Positions 18,466 to 29,229 of a stretch of 64,000 nucleotides of DNA are shown in pieces; positions within the stretch are counted from its first letter, which is position 1; each line of letters starts with the position of its first letter. Under the pieces are notes generated by a model that saw only the letters and a program-made list of their open reading frames with translations, was not told the origin of the DNA and did not search any database. A program made the translations under genes and the position numbers. The DNA comes from Marinomonas foliarum (GTDB lineage Bacteria; Pseudomonadota; Gammaproteobacteria; Pseudomonadales; Marinomonadaceae), in the NCBI RefSeq assembly GCF_003337275.1, contig NZ_QPJQ01000012.1:1-64000 (forward strand). The letters run 5' to 3'.

Positions 18466-20505
18466 TTAAAATCGTCCGATAAACACACCACGATAGGCGC
18501 AATGGAGTTCGTTATCCACAATAGATAATCCTGGTGTTTGATAAAGCGTTTCAAGTTCAGTGCCTGAGTTAGGCAGTGGGACACTAAGTGGTGAGTCATC
18601 GTTATAGAAGGCGATCCAGAATGTATTCGAGTAATCAGAGGGCGTCAGTGTTAATGCAATAAAATGACGCTGTTCGTTAGCCCAGTTTTCGATCGTCATT
18701 GCCTCGCTCTGTTCGTTAAGCCAGTGAATCTTGTCTGCTGATGTATGCTGGTAAAGTGGGTCGTCTTCTAAGCGTATTTCCGCCAAGATTGGGTAGGTTT
18801 TGCGCAAGGTCATTAAGGTTGATATGGTGTCTTGAATCACTTTTCTAGCATCCGTTATTTCGCTGTTAGCGTCTTGCCAATGTTGCCAAGTGATCTCGTT
18901 ATCTTGGCAATAAGCGTTGTTATTGCCTTGCTGCGTATGAGATAACTCATCACCACCCAAAATATGCGGAGTGCCTTGGCTCAACAATAATGTTGCCATA
19001 TAGCAAAGCTGCTGATTTAGGCGTTTTTCTTGAATCTCTTTATCATCTGTTTCGCCTTCCGCGCCAAAGTTCTGGCTAATATTATCGCCATGGCCATCAC
19101 GGTTTTCTTCCATATTGGCGAGGTTGTGACGGTGATGATAAGACACTAAATCTTTCATTGTATAGCCGTCATGGTAGGTGATGTAATTGACCGAATTAAG
19201 CGCGCTTTTTTGGCCTTTATGAAAGTAGTCTCTTGATCCCATTAGGCGAGTAGCGAATTCAGGAACGGAGCCACGGTCACCACGCCAAAAACGGCGAACA
19301 GAATCCCGATATTGATCGTTACATTCCAGAAAACCTCGTGGAAATTGCCCTACTTGATAGCCATTTGGACCAATATCCCAAGGTTCCATTACCAAGCTGG
19401 TTTCGCTTAAAACAGGGTCTTGCAGAATGGCTTGTAGCAAGGGGGCTTTTGCTGAAAATTCATGGTCAGTTCGGCCCAGGTCAACGCCTAGATCAAAGCG
19501 GAAACCATCCACACCCATTATCTCAACCCAATAACGCATACTGTCGCAAATCAAACGGATGCTTGTGGGGCTATAAGTATCAACACAATTGCCACAGCCG
19601 GTGTAATTCAGATATTGCCCGTCTTTATGTCGATAATACCGAGCATTGTCTAAACCGCGATAGCATACGCTAGATTGGTCAAGTTCGCTTTCCGCTGTGT
19701 GGTTGTAAACCACGTCTAAAATCACTTCAAAACCCGCTTGTCTAAGTCCGTCTATCATTTGTTGGAATTCAGTAATAGGGTCTTTTATTGCGTAACTGGG
19801 CTCCACTGCAAAAAAACTAATCGGGTTATATCCCCAATAATTGTTGAGCCCTAATTGCTGAAGGTGACGCTCTGTCATAAAGCTAAAGCACGGCATCAGC
19901 TGGATGGTGGTGATATTTAGCTTTTTTAAATGCTCAATACCAGCCGAGGAGATAACGCCTAAATAAGTCCCTTGTAGTTCGCTTTCAATCGGCAGGTTTT
20001 TGCTGAATCCTTTGACATGCAATTCATACAAGGCGCGGCTAGAAGGGGTGACATTGACGCGAGCAGGGCGCTCCGACAGAGGTTTGATATCTCGTACAAT
20101 GGATTTAGGTACGCAATGGGCGGAATCGCTTTGGTGTACTTGGCCCTCTTTGGTGATCGCGGCTTGGTCTTCGTGCCAGATGAGCTTTGCGCTAAGCTCT
20201 TTCGCGTAAGGATCAATCAGTAGTTTTTGTTCATTGTATAGCAGCTGCTGTTCTGGTTTGAAGTCACCTTTGGCTCTTAGCCCATACTGTTGACCTTCCT
20301 TTAAACCAAGTACTTCCATGTGCCAAATACCTTTGTGCTTATTGATAAATGGTAGTGGTTCTTGTTCTTTGCCGTCTGGGGCAAATAAGCATAGGTACAG
20401 TTGATGAGCATCTTCAGACACAACAGCGAAATTAACGCCATGCTCAGTGACCGTTGCACCTAAAGGAAAAGAAGAGCCATTGGAAACTTGGTACGCTTGG
20501 TTCAT
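18466..20505 (-). CDS. glgX: Glycogen debranching enzyme GlgX
   Basis: GH13 isoamylase-type enzyme that cleaves alpha-1,6 branches of phosphorylase-limit glycogen. The 679-residue protein has an N-terminal CBM48-like domain (FPLGATVTEHGVNFAVVSE) and a catalytic barrel. The nucleophile Asp is in GFRFDLGVDLG (near 338), the acid/base Glu in VMEPWDIGPNGY (near 372), and the third Asp in YHDGYTMKDL (near 446). It is last in the minus-strand order phosphorylase-kinase-like gene, glgB, glgX. The ribosome binding site AGAGG precedes the ATG. Confidence 0.95.
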   Translation of the reverse strand: MNQAYQVSNGSSFPLGATVTEHGVNFAVVSEDAHQLYLCLFAPDGKEQEPLPFINKHKGIWHMEVLGLKEGQQYGLRAKGDFKPEQQLLYNEQKLLIDPYAKELSAKLIWHEDQAAITKEGQVHQSDSAHCVPKSIVRDIKPLSERPARVNVTPSSRALYELHVKGFSKNLPIESELQGTYLGVISSAGIEHLKKLNITTIQLMPCFSFMTERHLQQLGLNNYWGYNPISFFAVEPSYAIKDPITEFQQMIDGLRQAGFEVILDVVYNHTAESELDQSSVCYRGLDNARYYRHKDGQYLNYTGCGNCVDTYSPTSIRLICDSMRYWVEIMGVDGFRFDLGVDLGRTDHEFSAKAPLLQAILQDPVLSETSLVMEPWDIGPNGYQVGQFPRGFLECNDQYRDSVRRFWRGDRGSVPEFATRLMGSRDYFHKGQKSALNSVNYITYHDGYTMKDLVSYHHRHNLANMEENRDGHGDNISQNFGAEGETDDKEIQEKRLNQQLCYMATLLLSQGTPHILGGDELSHTQQGNNNAYCQDNEITWQHWQDANSEITDARKVIQDTISTLMTLRKTYPILAEIRLEDDPLYQHTSADKIHWLNEQSEAMTIENWANEQRHFIALTLTPSDYSNTFWIAFYNDDSPLSVPLPNSGTELETLYQTPGLSIVDNELHCAYRGVFIGRF

Positions 20506-20551
20506 GAAGACCTCTAGATGCTATTCGGGTTACGGTTGCTTAGTGTTGCTT

Positions 20552-22747
20552 TTAAGATTCGCCCAGCCATTTTAACAGTACACCAGAAAGTGGTGGTACT
20601 TGCAGCTCAATGCTTTGATTACGACCGTGGCTAACAGAAAACTCGGTGCTGTACTCTTTAATTTGAGCATAACCACTGCCAGTGTAGTGCGTATCATCAG
20701 TATCCATAATAACTTGATAGCGACCGGCTCTAGGAACGCCAATACGGTAGTTACCATGCGGGGTCGGGGTAAAGTTAATGATAGCAACAGTGTGCTCTTC
20801 ACTGTCTTTTGCTTTACGAGCAAAGGCTAAAATACTGTTGGCACTGTCGTCGTAGCTGATCCACTCGAAACCATAGTGAGAGTGATCGTACTGTAGGCTT
20901 GGCTCATTTTGGTACAGGTGGTTCAAGTCTTTCGACAAGGATTGTTGGGCTTTATGAAAATCAATATCCAACAAGTGCCAATCCAAAGAGCGTTCATGGC
21001 TCCATTCTTGGCCTTGAGCGAATTCATTCCCCATAAAATTGAGCTTTTTGCCTGGGTGAAAATACATATAAGCCGAGAAAGCGCGCAAGTTGGCGAATTT
21101 TTGCCAAGCATCGCCGGGCATTTTTGCAATCATTGAACCTTTGCCATGGACGACTTCATCGTGAGAAATAGGCAAAACAAATTGTTCATCGTAGGCATAA
21201 ACCATACTAAAGCTGAGTTCGCCTTGATGGTGTTGACGATAAATTGGGTCTCTTTTGATATAGGTAAGAGAGTCGTTCATCCAGCCCATATTCCATTTAA
21301 AGCCAAAACCTAGGCCATTCATGTAAGTAGGCTTAGAGACACCCGGAAACGCTGTGGATTCTTCAGCTACTGTAAAGCAGCGAGGATGATTTAAATACAC
21401 GGTTTCATTTAAACGGCGTAAAAAATCAATGGCTTCGTAATTGTGGTTACCACCGTCTTTGTTTGGAATCCATTCGCCGTCTTCACGGGAATAGTCGAGA
21501 TAGAGCATGGACGCAACGGCATCGACACGTAAGCCATCAATATGGAATTCCTCAAGCCAATACACAGCATTACTGATGAGATAATTTACTACATGGTCTT
21601 TGCCAAAATCGTAAATTAAAGAGTTCCATTCAGGGTGCCAGCCTTTTTTAGGGTCTGGGTATTCGTATTGTTTAGAGCCATCAAAGTTCGCTAAACCGTG
21701 GCTATCGGCAGGAAAATGAGCGGGAACCCAGTCCATAATCACACCGATATTGGCTTGGTGCAGCGCATCGACTAGGGCTTTAAAGTCTTCAGGTGTACCA
21801 AATCGAGAGGTAACCGCGTACAAACCGACGGGCTGATAGCCCCATGAACCATCGAATGGGTATTCAGTAATCGGTAAAAGCTCAACATGGGTGTAGCCCA
21901 TTTCTTTAACATAAGGCACCAGCTGGTCTTTGATTTCAAGATACGTCAGTGGCTGATTGTCGTCACTGCGACGCCATGAACCAATGTGCAGCTCATAGAT
22001 ACTCATGGGTTTTTCGTAAATGTCTTCAATTTTACGGTTTACCCAAGCTTGATCTTGCCAAACGTGTTTATTATCAAAGCAAGTGACGCTGGCAAACGAT
22101 GGGAACTGTTCGATGCGATGTGCATAAGGGTCACTACGATGTGGAAGAACGTCACCGTTTTTGGAGCGAATTTCGAATTTGTAGCGAGCGCCATGGTTCA
22201 CATCAGGAATAAATAAGCGCCACACACCATCGCCATTACTCGACATTGGATGAATGCGACCATCCCAAGCATTAAAGTCCCCCACCACAGAGACTGAACG
22301 CGCTGCAGGAGCATAAACGGCAAAACGTGTTCCTTGGATAGTAATTTGGTCATTCACTTTAGCACCAGCACGAATAGCACCTTGGCTTTTGTATAAGCTG
22401 GCTTGATGGTGTTCTGGGTCTACAAAGGTGGTGTTAGGAAATTGATAAGGATCAACGAGGGTGTATACGCTGCCATCTTTGTAGGTAATTTCGAGACGAT
22501 AATGAAAGCGTGTGGTGGTTTTTGGCCATTCAGCCAGAAAGAGGCCTTGATTATCGGTCTCGCTCATTTTGGTAAGCTCTTTGTCTGAATCGATAGCCAA
22601 TACTCGTATAGAGGCGGCTTCTGGCTGCCAGACGATTAAAGATAAACCTTTCTTAGAAGGGGATTCTTGTAGTCCCAAACAGCCAAATGGATCTGAACAT
22701 TGTGTGTTCAGCACATCATTTGTGAGGGCGTTTTTGATTAGATCCAT
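20552..22747 (-). CDS. glgB: 1,4-alpha-glucan branching enzyme GlgB
   Basis: Makes alpha-1,6 branches in glycogen. The 731-residue length equals that of long bacterial GlgB proteins with a doubled N-terminal carbohydrate-binding region (RFAVYAPAARSVSVVGDFNAWDG marks the second). Catalytic residues are in GLRVDAVASMLYLDYSRE (Asp near 409), FTVAEEST (Glu near 462) and ISHDEVVHGKGSM (Asp near 530). It lies 26 bases after the phosphorylase-kinase-like gene and 46 bases before glgX. The start has ribosome binding site GGAGAAG. Confidence 0.96.
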   Translation of the reverse strand: MDLIKNALTNDVLNTQCSDPFGCLGLQESPSKKGLSLIVWQPEAASIRVLAIDSDKELTKMSETDNQGLFLAEWPKTTTRFHYRLEITYKDGSVYTLVDPYQFPNTTFVDPEHHQASLYKSQGAIRAGAKVNDQITIQGTRFAVYAPAARSVSVVGDFNAWDGRIHPMSSNGDGVWRLFIPDVNHGARYKFEIRSKNGDVLPHRSDPYAHRIEQFPSFASVTCFDNKHVWQDQAWVNRKIEDIYEKPMSIYELHIGSWRRSDDNQPLTYLEIKDQLVPYVKEMGYTHVELLPITEYPFDGSWGYQPVGLYAVTSRFGTPEDFKALVDALHQANIGVIMDWVPAHFPADSHGLANFDGSKQYEYPDPKKGWHPEWNSLIYDFGKDHVVNYLISNAVYWLEEFHIDGLRVDAVASMLYLDYSREDGEWIPNKDGGNHNYEAIDFLRRLNETVYLNHPRCFTVAEESTAFPGVSKPTYMNGLGFGFKWNMGWMNDSLTYIKRDPIYRQHHQGELSFSMVYAYDEQFVLPISHDEVVHGKGSMIAKMPGDAWQKFANLRAFSAYMYFHPGKKLNFMGNEFAQGQEWSHERSLDWHLLDIDFHKAQQSLSKDLNHLYQNEPSLQYDHSHYGFEWISYDDSANSILAFARKAKDSEEHTVAIINFTPTPHGNYRIGVPRAGRYQVIMDTDDTHYTGSGYAQIKEYSTEFSVSHGRNQSIELQVPPLSGVLLKWLGES

Positions 22748-22773
22748 TCACTTCTCCAGCAAGAGTGAGCCTA

Positions 22774-25700
22774 TTAACTCGATGAGTGTTGGTGCTGATG
22801 ACTGTGAAGTTTGCTCACTGCCCAACGCAAATATTGGTTTACTTTATTCGGTGTTATTTGTGCGAACTCATCTAGAGCCGCCTCGGCCCAGCTTTCTTCT
22901 GGATGCTCTGCTTGGTGTTGCTTAGCATGATCCAACGCGGCTTGGGATACGAGAACCGGTAAGTTTATTTCTTGCTCAAATTTACAATTTTTGTGTTGCT
23001 GGCAGAACCGTATGAAGGCATACAATCCTTCAAAAATAAGACTTTTATACCAGCTCGGATGAATATCTGATGTTAGTGTTTCTATCAGGAGGGCGAAGGT
23101 ATCTTCACCAGGTGTCATCGAACTTAGGGCGCGCTTACAGTCTAATGCAGTGTTACTTTGCACATCACCAAAGACGATCGTATTAGCGTTACTTAGGCTT
23201 TCCCAGAGTTGCAACAACATAGATTCTGGTAATTTGGTAATCATACCTTGCTCTGAACGCCAGTCGAACCAATCCACATCTTTCATTTTACTCTGCGCAT
23301 CGGTCGTATTGTGATAACGCATGGTATTTGCAACGTGTGCGAATTCGTCGTGCTTTTGTTGTAACACTTGTTTGAGTGCTTCGTAAAGCTCACTTGGGGA
23401 AACCTTTGATAAAGTGTCAAAAACAGGTGCATCATCTTCAGGGGCAAATTGTCGAGCGCAAAGCATCGCCAAGTTGTGAATACGAATTGTGCGCACCCCA
23501 GAGAAAAACTCAGGATGAACTTTAATCAAGGTACCTGCGATCGCCACCAATTCATGACAAATAACCAAGCCAATCGGGGATGATGAGACGCTTTTTAACA
23601 TGTCCAAAATAACGTCTTGATGCAGCGGTGAACTGATGTCCAGCTCGGTTTCAGGCGTTTCTCCGATGACCAGTAAACGCTGTCGAACGGTAATATCCGC
23701 AATATACGTGGCCAAGTCAGTAGAGGGCTTTAGCACCAAAGAATACAAGCGTCGAGCTGAGTGCCAGTCTTCTGCAAGGAGCGCTTGGAAATAGACACTA
23801 TTTAATACCTTATAGGCGGTAGCTGCAGGGTTTGAATTTGGTATCGTATTCATTAAGGCCCTGCGAGCACCTAACTCCATAAGACAATCGATCGCTTCTG
23901 CCATGCTTGGAGTGTCGATAAATCTGGCCAGCAGATTATCTGTTTCAGCTGTTTTTATCTCTGCAACATCGTAAGGTTTAGGTTTGTCTGATAATGGCCA
24001 AGGTGCACCATGAACCGGCAATTTTGCAGATAAGGATTGCTGGTTAGTGGCATTAATAATAATGGATCGACGGTTACCTGACTTAAACGCATTTTTAGCC
24101 GATTGTGGAATAACCCGGAACTCTTCATGCTCTCGCTTTTGTAACAAACGGATAAATTCAAACAGTTCATCGCTGCCTTGCATGTCACTCATGGCTTCGT
24201 CTATGAGTATGCTAAAAACCGCATTGGCTTGGTAATACCAGTGTTCGGCAATTATCTTAAGTTCGTTACGAATATGCGCTTGAAAAAGAGCTGGGTCCAC
24301 TTTTCGGTAGTCTTTGTCTTCGTTCTGAATCCAAGACAAGCATAAATAGCTTTCGCCATCGATATTAAATGCCTGAGACGTGGCTAAGCTGTTTAATGCG
24401 CGATTTGGGCGACCGGTTAAGCCTAGCGCTTCAGAATCACCAAGGTGTTGGTAGGTTTCAACTAACTGATCTGCACTGATGGCCTTAAGCGGTGCAATAT
24501 CATCCAGTGTTTGGCATAAACAACCCGCGTCCAGTAGCTTTTGTTTTACTTTGTCGTTTTGTGCCAATATCACCATGGAAGTGGTGACTTTGTTTGGTCT
24601 GTGCTGAACACGGTGTAATCCAAGTGGATCGAGGTCGTCAGTAGTGATGAGCTCTTCATCGAGCATTTTACCAACTAAAAATAAGCTTTGCGCCCAAACC
24701 AAAGGCAAGTTGTCGTTTGGCACGCGTTTTTGTGAGCCTGGTTTTTCTTTCTCCGCTAAAATATTTTCTTGCGGCACATAATACAGTTCAGGAAGCAGCA
24801 TTTGGCCATCTTTCTCGACCATGAGAGACTCAAGTTTATGACGATAGAAGTTGGCGCTTTCCCAATCTCTGGCAAACAAACGATCAATATAAAGGTAAGT
24901 AAAGAATAGTGGCCATTCTGATTCGATGTGCTCGAAGTTAATCAGCTCATCGTATTCGTAGTAAATACGGCTTTGGTCCTCAAGCTCGGATTGGTGACCG
25001 TCTAACAAAAAACGCTTACAGCCATATTCGCCACCTAATTTATTGATGATTTCTTTACGTGTGCGGCGAGTTAGTTTTTCATCGTTTACCGCAAAGGCAG
25101 GGAAGCCAATGATACTAAGAATGGCGCTGTCGACTTCTTTTGAGCGAGACTCTTTCGGTAACAAGGATTGTAATACAGAGCCTGCACGAGCAACGGCGTC
25201 TGCAAAGGAATGGACTACCGCCCATTCCGGACCTTCTTCACCAAATAAATTTAGTCCATCCATTGCTTCCATGGCGGCTTTTGCCATACCAACCGAGCTA
25301 GCGTTTATTTCAGCTTTGCCATTGTTTACCTTATTTCCTCGTTCCCAGATACCGTAATCTGGAGTTCGATAAGTACGAGAAATATAATAAATGAGGTTTT
25401 GAATAAAGTTGAATTCATCTCGCGAAAATATGAGTTTGCTGCCAGCTGCGGTCATTTGCGCCAGCATTAGCAAATAAAAGCTGGTGGCATCAATTTGTAA
25501 ATGCCCCCAAGCGTCATCTGCTACGGCTTCTAAACCAGTTTTTGTATCATACTTGGCATGTAAAGCATCTTTGGGATCAAGGCTGTGTTTGAATGCCTCT
25601 ACTTTATGGGATTGACGCATCATGGCGAACAACAGGCCACGCATCATCTTTACGCAGGCAAATTCAAGCTCGTGCGCGCGCTTTTGAGGATTGGATGCGC

Positions 25701-25899
25701 GTTTATAGGCTAGGTGTAAAGCCCATACTGCCTGAATGCTGTAAACGTTATCTCGCACCCAAGCATCGGTATAGTTACCGTGATTATTAATACTGGTACT
25801 GGCTGGAAAAAGCCCTGTGACAGGATGCTGGCGGGACAAGATCACCGCTTGAATATGTTGATAAAGAGAATCTAGCTTATCTTGATTATCAGACGCCAT
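22774..25899 (-). CDS. Phosphorylase kinase alpha/beta subunit-like protein (GH15-like fold)
   Basis: 1041-residue protein that resembles the eukaryotic phosphorylase kinase regulatory subunits over most of its length. Blocks I recognise from PHKA/PHKB: DAWVRDNVYSIQAVWAL (45-61), DAWGHLQIDATSFYLL, NASSVGMAKAAMEA, SIIGFPAFAV, SEWPLFFTYLYIDRLF and LTGRPNR. The N-terminal half has the glucoamylase-like (GH15) fold. Whether it retains hydrolase residues or is purely regulatory cannot be decided by eye. It is the first gene of an operon with glgB and glgX, so a glycogen role is likely. No kinase catalytic subunit or phosphorylase gene is in the window. No signal peptide is seen, so it is probably cytosolic. 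Confidence 0.88.
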   Translation of the reverse strand: MASDNQDKLDSLYQHIQAVILSRQHPVTGLFPASTSINNHGNYTDAWVRDNVYSIQAVWALHLAYKRASNPQKRAHELEFACVKMMRGLLFAMMRQSHKVEAFKHSLDPKDALHAKYDTKTGLEAVADDAWGHLQIDATSFYLLMLAQMTAAGSKLIFSRDEFNFIQNLIYYISRTYRTPDYGIWERGNKVNNGKAEINASSVGMAKAAMEAMDGLNLFGEEGPEWAVVHSFADAVARAGSVLQSLLPKESRSKEVDSAILSIIGFPAFAVNDEKLTRRTRKEIINKLGGEYGCKRFLLDGHQSELEDQSRIYYEYDELINFEHIESEWPLFFTYLYIDRLFARDWESANFYRHKLESLMVEKDGQMLLPELYYVPQENILAEKEKPGSQKRVPNDNLPLVWAQSLFLVGKMLDEELITTDDLDPLGLHRVQHRPNKVTTSMVILAQNDKVKQKLLDAGCLCQTLDDIAPLKAISADQLVETYQHLGDSEALGLTGRPNRALNSLATSQAFNIDGESYLCLSWIQNEDKDYRKVDPALFQAHIRNELKIIAEHWYYQANAVFSILIDEAMSDMQGSDELFEFIRLLQKREHEEFRVIPQSAKNAFKSGNRRSIIINATNQQSLSAKLPVHGAPWPLSDKPKPYDVAEIKTAETDNLLARFIDTPSMAEAIDCLMELGARRALMNTIPNSNPAATAYKVLNSVYFQALLAEDWHSARRLYSLVLKPSTDLATYIADITVRQRLLVIGETPETELDISSPLHQDVILDMLKSVSSSPIGLVICHELVAIAGTLIKVHPEFFSGVRTIRIHNLAMLCARQFAPEDDAPVFDTLSKVSPSELYEALKQVLQQKHDEFAHVANTMRYHNTTDAQSKMKDVDWFDWRSEQGMITKLPESMLLQLWESLSNANTIVFGDVQSNTALDCKRALSSMTPGEDTFALLIETLTSDIHPSWYKSLIFEGLYAFIRFCQQHKNCKFEQEINLPVLVSQAALDHAKQHQAEHPEESWAEAALDEFAQITPNKVNQYLRWAVSKLHSHQHQHSSS

Positions 25900-26122
25900 G
25901 TTCGATCCTTTAAAAAACGTACCGTTAAAGACCTGTTGCCCAATCCAAACGTGATGAATGGAGTAGGTTTAAATCACTATACCCAAACTTAATAGGACTC
26001 ACCAATAAGTTAAAGTAGTAAAGAGACTTCTTTCTTACATAACGTATAAAAAAGTCGCGATTTTAACGAAATCCTATTTCTATGCACGATATAAGAGCAA
26101 GAAGTGATGGCAATGTTTCATT

Positions 26123-27736
26123 TTAGGTACTGAACTGGTGAACAAGTTGGCGCAGCTGACTGGCACATTGTTGCAGGTTATTAACAGAAGATTGGATATC
26201 TTTTGAGTTATGGTTGGTTTCTTCACAAATGCTGGCGATACTTTCGAGTGTTTGATACACGGTTTGTGAAGACTCAAATTGACGTTCAGCTGCTTGGCTT
26301 ATATCGCCATTGAGTTTAGATATAGATAACACGCCATTGGCTATTTCAGAAAATGCTTGCCCTGCCTGAGAGGTTTGCTCAGCACCTTGGTTTGCCGTAT
26401 TGCGAGCAGATCCCATGACTTTGACTGTATCTAGTGTTTGTTGTGTAAGCTGCTCTATAAGCCCACCAATTTCAGTTGCAGCTAATTGTGAGCGCTGTGC
26501 AAGTTGACGAACTTCGTCTGCCACTACGGCAAACCCTCGGCCTTGCTCGCCGGCGCGAGCTGCTTCAATGGCTGCGTTAAGGGCCAGTAAATTTGTTTGA
26601 TCAGCCACTTCGCTAATAATGCCTAATCGATCGCTAATATGAGTGACATCTTCTCGCAATTTTTGGATTTGCAATGCAGCTTCGCCAACTTCCACAGACA
26701 GTTGCTGTATGTCTTGGTTAGCCTTGTCCATAACGCCAAGGCCTTGCTTAGAATGTTTGCCAAGTTCTTGGGTGGTCGTATTGGCACGTTCAGCAATGGA
26801 CAGTGTGTCTTCTACTGAGGTCATGACACTTTGCATTAAGTCCGTTGCTTGGCCTGTATTTGATAGCTGCTTGGTAACGCCTTGGGCTGTTTTTGTCGTA
26901 GATTTATTGGTTTGATCGACAATACTGTCTAAGGTTTCACTGGAATGGCTAACGTTACGTACAATAGATTGGAAATCGTTCATCATGCTATTAAAAGCAC
27001 GGGCCATTTCTCCCATTTCATCCTTGCCTGTAAATTCCACTCGCTGTGTCAAATCGCCTGAATGCTGTACTGACGTCATAGTTTTACATAGAGACGTTAC
27101 TCGACTAGTCACTAGGTGAATAATGTAAAGAGCAGAGCCGCCGACCAGTACCGTTAACACACCGACAAGAATGGCATAATCCACCAGAGCAACAAGAAAG
27201 AAATCTATGACTGCGTTTAGTGACGCAGTGGCAATAATAGTCATTTTCCACGGCGTAAAAGTAGACGCTGTAGCAATCATTTTATGTGTAATATTGTCGT
27301 TGCCCTGGTACTCAAATTCTATTGGTTGATAGTTATTAGTGGTGGTGGAAGTTGGTGTTTTTAACACATTTTTTAAACTGGTTGGCAGTGTTGTGTTTTT
27401 ATAGGAAGTAGGTGAACTCAGTAGTGACTGGCTGCCTTGATCAATTATCCAGAGGCTTTGTTGGTCTCCATATTTGAACGATGACAATAGCGCCATGGCG
27501 TGTTGTTTGGCCTGAGTTTCGGTTAGTTCACCAGATTTTTGCTTTTCGTAAAATGGCGTCAACGTAGTATTGACGATATTTAAAATATCTTGAGTTCGAT
27601 CTTTACGGGCGTCTACGTGACTATTAAACAAAGAAGTGAGAGAAACAAGAATTAACGCTGCCGTTCCCATGGACATCAAGGCAATAATTGCCCATAGCTT
27701 GTAACGAATTTTGATATCATTAACGCGTTCTAGCAT
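26123..27736 (-). CDS. Methyl-accepting chemotaxis protein with periplasmic single Cache domain
   Basis: 537 residues in classical order: TM1 (about 13-35), periplasmic single-Cache-like region (about 40-185, with [11 protein letters not shown]), TM2 (about 188-212), HAMP, then a signalling hairpin with tip [20 protein letters not shown] near 390. The ligand is unknown, although single-Cache receptors often bind small carboxylates. It is transcribed as a single gene, divergent from a YqaA-like gene. There is no C-terminal CheR-binding pentapeptide. Confidence 0.93.
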   Translation of the reverse strand: MLERVNDIKIRYKLWAIIALMSMGTAALILVSLTSLFNSHVDARKDRTQDILNIVNTTLTPFYEKQKSGELTETQAKQHAMALLSSFKYGDQQSLWIIDQGSQSLLSSPTSYKNTTLPTSLKNVLKTPTSTTTNNYQPIEFEYQGNDNITHKMIATASTFTPWKMTIIATASLNAVIDFFLVALVDYAILVGVLTVLVGGSALYIIHLVTSRVTSLCKTMTSVQHSGDLTQRVEFTGKDEMGEMARAFNSMMNDFQSIVRNVSHSSETLDSIVDQTNKSTTKTAQGVTKQLSNTGQATDLMQSVMTSVEDTLSIAERANTTTQELGKHSKQGLGVMDKANQDIQQLSVEVGEAALQIQKLREDVTHISDRLGIISEVADQTNLLALNAAIEAARAGEQGRGFAVVADEVRQLAQRSQLAATEIGGLIEQLTQQTLDTVKVMGSARNTANQGAEQTSQAGQAFSEIANGVLSISKLNGDISQAAERQFESSQTVYQTLESIASICEETNHNSKDIQSSVNNLQQCASQLRQLVHQFST

Positions 27737-27964
27737 GCCTGCTCCGAATAGATGAAATATTTTAGAGTAGTTTTAGTAAACCGAACGTGAGCTCAGAATA
27801 TAGTTTCTGCTCATTAAGGAATGAATTGAATAGATAAATGTGTAAAAGCATTTTCCACAGAGTAATCGTTTTTATGCTAATTGCCTAGTTGATAAAATTG
27901 AGCTGGATCAAGGTTTTGTTATTTATAAATTAATATTTCAATAAGAGAATAGGTTGGCAATATT

Positions 27965-28396
27965 GTGTGGAGTTACCTATCTGTATTTCTAGTATCCTTT
28001 TTTTCAGCAACGATTTTGCCTATGGGATCAGAAGGAATACTACTTTATTATGCTAGCGATGCTTCATTATCGATATTTTTATTATGGAGCTTGGCCAGTT
28101 TAGGTAATACCTTAGGTGGTTTAACTAACTGGCTACTAGGGCGTTATTTAATTCGTTTTGAAGGTGCTAAGTGGTTCCCAATAAGCGCAACTTCTCGCCA
28201 GAAAGCCGAGCATTTTTTCAATCGATATGGCATGGTTAGTCTGTTATTCACTTGGCTTCCTATTGTTGGTGATGGGATTGCTTTAGTATCAGGTGTGTTA
28301 CGAACACCTATTTGGTATTTTTTACCCTTGGTTTTGATTGGCAAAGCGGCCCGTTATGCCTTAATTTTGTTGGGGCATCACTTACTATTTACCTGA
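27965..28396 (+). CDS. YqaA family membrane protein (VTT/DedA-related)
   Basis: 143-residue inner-membrane protein with about four hydrophobic stretches and the YqaA pattern: an N-terminal segment with ILPMGSEGILLYY, a GNTLGGLTNWLLGRY turn and WLPIVGDGIALVSGVLR. The family is a short relative of DedA/VTT lipid-scramblase-like proteins, and its exact function is unknown. The start is GTG. It lies between divergent and downstream envelope genes but not clearly in an operon. Confidence 0.85.
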   Translation: MWSYLSVFLVSFFSATILPMGSEGILLYYASDASLSIFLLWSLASLGNTLGGLTNWLLGRYLIRFEGAKWFPISATSRQKAEHFFNRYGMVSLLFTWLPIVGDGIALVSGVLRTPIWYFLPLVLIGKAARYALILLGHHLLFT

Positions 28397-28463
28397 CAGC
28401 TCATAATTTGATAGCTCAGATGAAAGTAAGCGAATAGCCTAAATGATGTACACGGAGAATATA

Positions 28464-29144
28464 ATGATGGAAACATCCCAGAAATTACTTGTTGTTGCTA
28501 TTGCAGGCTTATCACTTGCCGCTTGCTCATCAGTGGATGAAAAGAACACTTTCATGACCTATAACGATTTGCAGGACAAAGTGCGTGCTCACGATGAACA
28601 GTGGCAGGCAATTCAACCTAAATTAGAACGCCTTGATGCTTTAGAAGCTGAACTTGCCGCATTGAAACAAGAAGATACAGGCAATATGACTGAAGTTTCA
28701 GCAGAAGAAAACCTGATTACTGGTGAGAGCATGGCAGCCGTTGATGTGGCTCCAGCAGTCACGCCTGCTTCGGATATGGACGATTCAGGCATGAGTACAA
28801 GTATCGCCATGGAAAGTGCTGCTGCGCCAGTTGTTACCGCCCCCGTAGCATCAGCACCTGTAGCGACGCCAAAATCAGATTATGGTGTTCAGGTTGCCGC
28901 TTATCTAAAAAGGGAAGACGCTATTATTGGCTGGCAAGCTATGCAAAAAAAATCCCCTACGTCATTTGAAGGTTTAACTCCTCTTATCAATGAAAAAGAG
29001 GTAAATGGTCGAATTATGTATCAAGTGAAAGTGGGACCATTTAATAGTAAGTCGTTTAGCTCTGACTTTTGCAAGATGCTAAAAGAAAAGGGCGGAGACT
29101 GCTTACTGACTCAATACAATGGACAAGCTTTCAGCGTATATTGA
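28464..29144 (+). CDS. Lipoprotein with C-terminal SPOR domain
   Basis: 226 residues from the ATG at 28464, chosen over an ATG 21 bases upstream because GGAG lies 6 bases before it. Lipobox LAAC places the lipid on Cys21. A helical region is followed by an Ala/Pro/Val-rich linker (about 75-135), then a SPOR-like peptidoglycan-binding domain (YGVQVAAYLKREDAI to the end). SPOR proteins bind denuded glycans and usually act at the division septum. The specific role is unknown. Confidence 0.85.
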   Translation: MMETSQKLLVVAIAGLSLAACSSVDEKNTFMTYNDLQDKVRAHDEQWQAIQPKLERLDALEAELAALKQEDTGNMTEVSAEENLITGESMAAVDVAPAVTPASDMDDSGMSTSIAMESAAAPVVTAPVASAPVATPKSDYGVQVAAYLKREDAIIGWQAMQKKSPTSFEGLTPLINEKEVNGRIMYQVKVGPFNSKSFSSDFCKMLKEKGGDCLLTQYNGQAFSVY

Positions 29145-29161
29145 TTTAGAGCCAAGTTAAG

Positions 29162-29195
29162 TTCGGGTAGATAAACCATGAGACTACCCCGAGCA
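29162..29195 (+). terminator. Hairpin after the SPOR lipoprotein gene
   Basis: TTCGGGTAG and CTACCCCGA form an imperfect stem of about 9 bp within 20 bases of the stop. The U-run is poor, so this is a moderate call. Confidence 0.4.
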
Positions 29196-29229
29196 AATGT
29201 TTTATAGCTTACTTTAAAGTTGCCACTAT

